This document shows, one piece after another, positions 57,360 through 64,000 of a stretch of 64,000 nucleotides of DNA. Every line of letters starts with the position of its first letter. Position 1 is the stretch's first letter. A program made the translations under genes and the position numbers. Origin of the DNA: Dermatemys mawii (Eukaryota > Chordata > Testudines > Dermatemydidae); contig ML677374.1 of NCBI GenBank assembly GCA_007922305.1, positions 12,705,511-12,769,510 of the forward strand. Direction: 5' to 3'. Below the pieces are notes generated by a model, which worked only from the letters and a program-made list of their open reading frames with translations, was not told where the DNA came from and did not search any database.

Positions 57360-57650
57360 TGGAAAGGGGCCAAGAGCCAGACTTTGTGGGAAGGGGCAGT
57401 GGAAGGAATAGCTAGGGACAAGATACCTGGGACTAGGACCTGGCCCTCCAGGCAGAAACTGGGACTGGCTGGGAAAGGAGTCTAGGAACCAGGAGGGGAT
57501 GGAGGAGAGAGACTGAAACTGAGAGAAGACTGGGATTGGGAGTTGAGGGTAGGAGAGGAGAGAGGGAGACCTGGGACAAAGAACCTGTCATGGGCGGGAG
57601 GAGCATAAAAGGGGGGAAGAAACCATCTGGCTGGGCAAGGAGCCCAAGTT
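57360..57650. other. Purine-rich stretch
   Basis: The plus strand is strongly G+A biased (for example GGAGGGGATGGAGGAGAGAGA at about 57491). The frames on the opposite strand are correspondingly Ser/Pro/Leu-rich and not credible genes. Confidence 0.7.
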
Positions 57651-58866
57651 TCAATAGTGTTCACAAAATATATATAAGTCATGAGGCCTAACAATGAACA
57701 ATGAGGATAAAACAAAATCTTGAATAACTGCCCATTTAGTGATCACCAGCCAATATGTGTTCTAACTTATGCAGGAGTCCTGTGAGGGGAAGAAAATATA
57801 TAATCTTAATGAGTATGCACAAGGGGACAAAATTAAGTTTGCACAGGCAACCTTCATTCTGGTATTTGGGGTCTGATTCTGCAGGTTCCTGTTTACTTTC
57901 CACAGCTGAGTAAGGATTTGAAGGACTGGAACTTTTATGTGAGATGGTGGTTTTTATTGTGTAAAGAAATGTCTCTACACAGTCTCTAAAACAGCAGGCT
58001 GTTTTGCTGTGCTGGCATATACTGATATCTGAGCAAACTGGTCCTTGGACTGTTTAAAATATCCTCTCTAGTCTTCTCTCATTGATTTTCCTCACCTTCC
58101 CTTGCCAGCATAGCTCTGTGATGTAACCAGTTCAAAGCACCTGAGCTGTTCTGGATGAAGCTGGAAGTTGTACTCATTCTAATCCTCAAGATATCTGTGG
58201 CAGTCTCCACCAACGTTCACCTTCTCTCTCATTTCACAAGTGTTTCCTTTCTCTTTTTTTTCCCTTTCCACTGAAATAAACATTTCAGCTCAAATATGTC
58301 TTTAATAAAAGTAAAATGTGTCAGGAGCTAATTGAAAGCCCAGGAAAGTGAATTCCTCTTTATCCATTAAAAAAGAAGAGCACGGACACGGAAACTTCCC
58401 CCATACTGCTCCACTCACATGTTCCATCCTTGCCCTACAAGAATTTCTTCCTTCTAGGAACCTGGGAATAGTTTGTTCTCTTTGACCCTATCAGTCCTTG
58501 GTCTCTCTTCTGGGGCATTCAACAAAGGGGCCATTTGGTGCCAACTGGGCTGTTTTGTGATGCAGACACTTATCCATCAGACACTAGATTTACAACCGAT
58601 ATGTTTATTCCACACTGGACACCTATTTAATATTTTTAGGTACTCTCAATGCCTGGACTACTAAGTCAGACCTTCTAGTAGGGTATAGAAATACCCATTG
58701 CTGTATTGGTGCATCTCTCTAAAAACATCTCTATGGGTTGTCTCAATGTGCCATGGGTGAAAAGTTAAAACTGTGGCATCCATCATATCTCCATTCAGTT
58801 CTAAGCATTCTGTGCGCACAGACCTTGTGTAAACCCTTAAGATGGGAACATTTACATCTGTTAAGG
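57651..58866. other. Unassigned sequence
   Basis: No gene or repeat recognised. Confidence 0.3.
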
Positions 58867-58874
58867 ATTTACCC
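58867..58874. repeat. 8-bp target-site duplication, left (ATTTACCC)
   Basis: ATTTACCC precedes the MITE and recurs exactly at 59187-59194. Confidence 0.85.
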
Positions 58875-59186
58875 CAGGGGTCGGCAACCTTTGAGAAGTG
58901 GTGTGCCAAGTCTTCATTTATTCACTCTAATTTAAGGTTTCGTGTGCCAGTAATACATTTTAATGTTTTTGGAAGGTCTCTTTGTATAAGTCTATAATAT
59001 TTATAACTAAACTATTGTTGTATGTAAAGTAAATAAAGTTTTTTAAATGTTTAAGAAACTTCAGTTAAAATTAAATTAAAATGCAGAGCCCCTGGACCGG
59101 TTGCCAGGACCTGGGCACTGTGAGTGCTACTGAAAATTAGCTCCTGTGCCACCTTTGGCACCTGTGCCGTAGGTTGCCTACTCCTG
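58875..59186. mobile_element. hAT-type MITE, 312 bp
   Basis: Ends CAGGGGTCGGCAACCTTTG and CGTAGGTTGCCTACTCCTG form the terminal inverted repeat. The interior (GTGTGCCAAGTCTTCATTTA, 'GTTGTATGTAAAGTAAATAA', 'TGCAGAGCCCCTGGACCGG') is a turtle element I recognise. Exact 8-bp duplication on both sides. Its termini resemble those of 15222-15527, so the same transposase may have served both. Confidence 0.92.
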
Positions 59187-59194
59187 ATTTACCC
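59187..59194. repeat. 8-bp target-site duplication, right (ATTTACCC)
   Basis: Exact copy of 58867-58874 directly after the MITE end. Confidence 0.85.
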
Positions 59195-59994
59195 TGACCC
59201 TGATGCTGCCCTTCCTGAGTCACCCTTGGCCCATGGAGCAGACTCCAACAGCCAAGTCTCTAAGGGCAGAAGCCTTTTATGTTCTTATTTTTCCCCATTT
59301 TATTCATTCACAGTCACTTCTGCTACCATTTGATCCATGCAGCCAAGCGTATCTATCTTCATTATTCAGGCTGTTTGTGACTGAACAGACCAGTAGACAA
59401 AGCTTATGTACATAAACGCTGCAGCTCACTAGGCAAGGCACAACATTTGAGGTTTAATAACTAAGTGCCTTTAGGCATTTTCCAGCTTTTGTAAACACCA
59501 TTCCCCCCTGGGTTGATAGCACTTTAGCAGAGGGCAAATCAGAATCAAGTAGTTTTCCTGAGTGGGTTTTCTAACAAAAATAAAACAACATAACAGCTGG
59601 GTCGATATGGTTTTTAGGCACTTTGGGGAGTGGGTGATATTAGTGGGGTCTCCTTTAGAACTCTCTCTCATGTCTCCCTTTATTCTCATCTGCTTCAGTG
59701 GCCGATGTTGGGCCCCTCTAATATCCCCCTCAAGGAAGTCTGGAGGCAGGTTCCTGCAGAAACTGCAGGGTCAGTAGAAGGGAACTGTTGATGACAGACA
59801 GAGGATGCACCTTGGCTCTGTGTTCCCTCTCCGTGGTGCATTTTAATTCGCTCCCCAGCCATTCTTTTTCATTTTGAACACGTGGCCCAGTTCGGCAAAC
59901 CCATCACTCACAAGAGTAGTCCTTACCTCATCCCATTAAAGTCAATGGGCCAAATTCTTAAGGCATTGCTCAGGCTGTATTTAGGCAAAGCTCT
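59195..59994. other. Unassigned sequence
   Basis: A palindromic repeat core lies at about 59885-59960 (AACCCATCACTCAC ... AAAGTCAATGGGCC). No gene. Confidence 0.35.
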
Positions 59995-60002
59995 CACTGA
60001 GC
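59995..60002. repeat. 8-bp target-site duplication, left (CACTGAGC)
   Basis: CACTGAGC recurs exactly at 60137-60144 around the 134-bp MITE. Confidence 0.82.
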
Positions 60003-60136
60003 TAGGGTAACCAGATTGCAAGTGTAAAAAATCGGGACGGGGTGTGAGGGCATGGGGAGATAATAGGTGCCTATATAAAAAAAAGCCCCCCAAAATTGGG
60101 ACTGTCCCTATAAAATTGGGACACCTGGTCACCCTA
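60003..60136. mobile_element. hAT-like MITE, 134 bp
   Basis: Begins TAGGGTAACCAGAT and ends ACCTGGTCACCCTA (inverted, two mismatches). Inside are AAAAAATCGGGACGGGG and AATTGGGACTGTCCC. Exact 8-bp duplications flank it. I recognise it as a common turtle element. The duplication length supports hAT. Confidence 0.88.
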
Positions 60137-60144
60137 CACTGAGC
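60137..60144. repeat. 8-bp target-site duplication, right (CACTGAGC)
   Basis: Exact copy of 59995-60002. Confidence 0.82.
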
Positions 60145-61498
60145 TTAATGACAGTCAAATCAAGAATCAGGATTTCCAGATTTAGGCCTTAGAAATCACA
60201 GGGAGTAGATATCTATATCTACCTCTATCATACTGCTGGAAAGAAGGGAAATATCAGAATTCAATTCCCAAAATATCCTGTACATCTCCACTAGATTTGT
60301 AACTAGCAGAACTCAGCACTGCTTAGCAGCACTAATTGAAACCACAATGTTTGAGTGAGGAAGCGACAGTGTATTGCTATTGTTGTAGCTTTTAAGTGCT
60401 TCGGCTGGTACATGCATCTACCTTCATTGCCATCCTATAAGGGGGATACCAAGCTTTTAATCATCTTAGCAAACAAGTCTAGACTGAAGGTACTTTAGTT
60501 CAATATTTCCTGGCAGAAGCTTGGGATTTCTTGACTAGGGCCCTAAATTAGGTATAATTGTATTGCAACGGGACTAATGTTGATTATTAAAGTCCCTGTA
60601 CTGATGTAGTTCCAGCTTCAATAATTAATGATTAATCTAACTGCCAAGTGCCTTCTGCTGTCAGTCAGTATAGATCAGCCCGAGCTGAACATACTGACAA
60701 TTATAGACCCTCTTGGTTTAAACTGTGTAGAGTACAGATCTGGGACCAGATTGTATGTGGATTATATATCAGCTTCATGTTGCTTTTGCACTTTCTAGAT
60801 TTTAAGGTGTTCCAAGGCCTTGCATGGATAATTTAGAGCAGCTCCAGAGGTTCCTTTAATTTATGGCAGCTTCCACTGAGCTGCTTTGCAATGCACTGTC
60901 TCTCCTTACCCAAAGCATGTCCCTCTTTTATCCCGCCACTTCTCCATTATGCCCCTGCACTGGGGGTTACATAGTAGAGCTCCTGCACTGGGGTTATTCG
61001 TCAGACCTCTTTAGAGCTGCTGTATGGTTCTAGAGTGATGTCGAGGTGGCATAACACTGGGCAGAGATGAGAGTTTGCCAGATCTGTCCCCACGTCTCCT
61101 GGCTATCAATCCCTTCTTCTAAATATTAAAAAATTTGACCTCTTACAAGGAACAAGAAAACTTTATCAAGAATTTTAAGGCAGAAACAAACTATACATTT
61201 TGCCTTTTTTAAAACCTAAGCACGATCGTGCCTCTTCTTCTCCCCAAGCCTGCACTGGGCATCAGGATATAGGTTGTAGCTGACTAGATAGATGTGGGGC
61301 CAAAGAGCTCAGCCCCATTTAGGCACCTAAATAAGGGGCAGGTTATTAAAAGTTCTCAGCCCCCAGCAGCTCCCAGTGTGCCACTGAAAGCCAGATTGTC
61401 CTGAAAGCTCAATAGGTCGAGTGCTAAGCTCTTTCACAAATCCGGCCAGTTGCGACTGCTTCGTGGGGACACAAAGAAAAGCTGTGGAGCAAAGAGAA
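60145..61498. other. Unassigned sequence
   Basis: Reptilian repeat words at 61310-61440 (CCCATTTAGGCACCTAAATAAGGGG, AGTGTGCCACTGAAAGCC). No gene. Confidence 0.35.
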
Positions 61499-61782
61499 AG
61501 GATACGTCTATACTACCCGCCAGATCGGCGGGTAGTGTTCGATGTATCGGGGATTGATTTATCGAGTCTCATCTAGACATGATAAATTGATCCCTGAACG
61601 CGCTCCCCATCAACTCCAGAACTCAGCCTCCGCAAGAGAAAGAAGCAGAGTTGACGCAGGAGCAGTGGTGGTCAACTTGCCACAGTGTGGATGGCCAGGT
61701 CAGTCAACCTAAGATACACCGACTTTAACTATGCTATTCACGTAGCTGAAGTTGCGTATCTTAGGTCGATACCCTGCCCAAA
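61499..61782 (+). mobile_element. Hairpin-rich MITE, about 284 bp
   Basis: Left end AGGATACGTCTATACTACC. Hairpins follow: CTACCCGCC / GGCGGGTAG (61513-61521 and 61527-61535, perfect, loop AGATC), then ATTTATC / GATAAAT, then AACTATG..TTCACGTAG. It closes with GAAGTTGCGTATCTTAGGTCGAT and is cut before the usual GTGTAGAC end. No coding capacity. Confidence 0.8.
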
Positions 61783-61822
61783 AGTTTTAGTAAAGGTGTT
61801 CTGGAAGGTCCTTTAGAGAAGT

Positions 61823-61927
61823 GCCCGGCCAATGGGAGCCTGGAGCGGCGAACTGCAGCCAGTGGGAGCCGCGATTGGCTGAACCTGCGGAGGTGGCAGG
61901 TAAACAAACCAGAGTTGAGAACCACTG
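61823..61927. mobile_element. hAT-type MITE fragment with AACCACTG end
   Basis: GGCCAATGGGAGCCTGGAGCGG, 'AGTGGGAGCCGCGATTGGCT' and 'GAACCTGCGGAGGTGGCAGG' match the right arm of the MITE at 15222-15527. The end, however, is GTTGAGAACCACTG instead of GGTTGCCGATCCCTG. The left end is missing. Confidence 0.75.
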
Positions 61928-64000
61928 CTCTATACAAATCCCTGTACCTAGCTCTGGCATCGGGTATCAGCAGTTCAACTAGAATTATTTTTTTTTAAAA
62001 AAAGCCACTTTTACTTTTCAAGAGGAATCCAGCTGGAACGTGGTGCAACATATGGCCTTGGGGAAGCACATGGTTCATTTAGCACAGCTCTGTGGCCTCT
62101 GAATGTTCAACACGTTTTAACATTAAAGTCATCAGACTGCTGGCACCATTCTTGCTCTTCTTTTGTGTGAAGTCTGCTGCGTAGTAAGGGAGAACAGCCT
62201 GGATTTCATAAAAGCATCAGCTCAGGGGCTTCGGAAATCCATTCCTGCCCCCCACAAAATCTTAATCCTCTGTCAGTTGGGATCAGTAGAGGCAATTTTG
62301 CTGATGCAACTCAGGAAAGGGGGCAGGTGGCAGGGAGTCCTCTATGATAGGTCACCAGCTCTGGGGAGTTCTCCCCAGGTTCCTCACGTTGATCTGACAC
62401 AGTCTGAGTTTGTGAACTTGCAGGACGCAAAGCAAACCCCACTGTTTTTTGGGGGCTGTGGAGGATGGGGTGATTTGAGGTATATGAGCCCATAGTGCCC
62501 ATTTACTCCACAAATATATCTAAATTGAAAGAGTGTTTGGGAAGGTCAGAATTTTTACTCTCTTTTGTTCTGGAGCTGATCTCCCACAAAATGGTCCTAA
62601 TTCTGCGGAGCACAAAGACGCCTTGCTTCACATTGACTTCAGTGGGGGATGGGGAAGTTCAGGTTGGCCTTGCCCAGTATTCTGCCGCTGATGCCAACAG
62701 TAGCTTCCCTATTGAATTCAATGGACTCTGGATCACACTCTCAGAGCCCAGCCTGCAGAATGCAGATTTAACTACAGCAAAGTGAGCATTTACCTTTCGC
62801 CTCCAAAATGAACAGTTCATTTTGGCTTGACTCAGAGGGGAGCAAGCAGTTGCTAGAGGTATCTCTTTTTTTAAAAAGACATCAGTCTCACTCAGCAAAC
62901 ATAGAGTTCATTTAGCCTGGTTAAAACTATTCTCGGTTACGTTCCACTGCAATCGCTGAAAACTGAAGAGTTCATCAACAGTTTAATTCTCCAGGTCTCT
63001 GGCTCCCAGGATTTGGGAGAGGAATAAGCAGGTACTTTTTATTTAAACAGCAAAAGCATGTCAGAAAAGATTAAGCAATTGCCTTGTGAACTGGAACAGA
63101 GGAAAGCACACACGGATGCAGATGTCAACTGGGTTGATGCTGTCTGCCATGGCAATAAATGAATAATGGCACCGATCTTTGCCCTGAATTTGCTGTGGTC
63201 AAAATGTAGCTACCGAAGCACTGGGCTGAGGAGTGCAGTCTCATGTGCCTCTCCACTCCAAACTGTAGAACAAGGAAGCACAGAAGAAATGTGATTTGGG
63301 GATAGGAGATGCACAAACAGCCCCTGACTAGCACAGGTCTGAGCATATCTTACCATTTTTTTCTGCTGTGAAGAAACGTAAGAGACTTTTAGCTTAGGCT
63401 CCAATAATAAGGTGTTTAGGAGGAGAAGTGACCATGAACCGAAAGCCCAACAGCCAATGGACTTGGGAGAAATTTTAGAGTCAGATCCTATTTTGGTGCT
63501 TCAAGTCCATCTGCACTAATATAATTCCAGGTTCTATGAACTCATTTCCAAGACATGATAAACCAGACTAAAAGATACAAGATATTGGGTGTTCTTTGTT
63601 GAACAATTAAAAGGCAGTCAGTCTTGTTTATTTCACATGCTACAGTAATATCTGTGGTAGAGATAAGATGGCTGGAAGGAGAGATGTGTATGGTGTTAGA
63701 TATTTTTTTATTTTGAAAGAGAGTATCAGTGAGTGAGTTTTGTGATCTTTGTTCAGTAAGTTAGTGGTCTCAGTCCAGCTCCTGGTGGAGAGGTTCTAGA
63801 TATGTCATTGAAATCTCTGTCACAATTTTCACCCTTTGAAAAGACCCAGCAGAGAATGAGCATGGAGAATGCATTTTCACACCTCTAGCTGTGGTTTCTA
63901 CAGTACATGGTTGAGTCATATCCGCAGGGCATTATAATTTGTCCTGCTGTTTTCTGTTCAGTGAATAAACAAGTGATTTCTGCCTCCGGAGCTGTTAACT
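61928..64000. other. Unassigned final 2 kb
   Basis: Short repeat words near 62600-62740 (TTCACATTGACTTCAGTGGGGG and TATTGAATTCAATGGACTC) suggest a diverged palindromic element. No gene, promoter or larger transposon recognised up to the window end. Confidence 0.35.

Noticed and set aside
57433..57715. Ser/Pro/Leu-rich minus frames
   Set aside because: They are the direct result of the purine-rich plus strand.

Overview
This 64 kb window looks like vertebrate nuclear DNA from a sauropsid, most likely a turtle. The argument rests on its repeats. It holds CR1 LINE fragments whose 3' ends carry the reptilian 'AATCATAGGACTGGAAGGGACC' type of sequence. It holds four copies of a tRNA-derived SINE with the 'TAGCCGTGTTAGTCTG' head that I know from turtle genomes. 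It also holds many small palindromic DNA transposons of kinds I recognise from turtles, old MIR/L2-type remnants, and a DIRS-like tyrosine-recombinase retrotransposon. These family calls come from memory of the sequences and not from a search.

I found no convincing host protein-coding exon, tRNA, rRNA or CpG-island promoter. The open frames are short and lack recognisable domains, except those inside mobile elements. The window is therefore best read as intergenic or deep intronic DNA. One short minus-strand frame near 42.4 kb, with a signal-peptide-like start and a possible splice donor, is the only candidate host exon worth testing.

Layout. 0-10 kb: mostly unique AT-rich sequence, with a CR1 RT relic (2.0-2.3 kb), a MIR pair (2.8-3.1 kb) and a palindromic short element (4.7 kb). 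10-12 kb: a 1.07 kb CR1 3' half, then a SINE. 14.6-17.3 kb: MIR/L2 remnant, a hAT-type MITE with perfect 8-bp target duplication, and a larger MITE relic. 19.7-22.8 kb: the densest block, with four small DNA elements nearly end to end, followed by a 1.6 kb DIRS-like element with inverted ends, an internal complementary region and a decayed tyrosine recombinase. 26-38 kb: SINEs, MIRs, CR1 3' ends, a Tc/mariner-like non-autonomous element containing an AT/AC microsatellite, and two Harbinger-like MITEs. 38.5-45 kb: CR1 ends, a degenerate endonuclease/RT LINE (40.0-41.9 kb) and a second CR1 RT relic. 45-64 kb: MIRs, SINE, a minisatellite, microsatellites and more MITEs, two with perfect 8-bp target duplications.

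Nothing here forms an operon or a gene system. The strongest candidate for something unusual is the DIRS-like element. Other points of interest are the MITE cluster beside it, a shared module between MITEs with different ends, a head-to-head SINE palindrome, and a three-unit 84-85 bp tandem repeat. All element boundaries without a stated target duplication are approximate.
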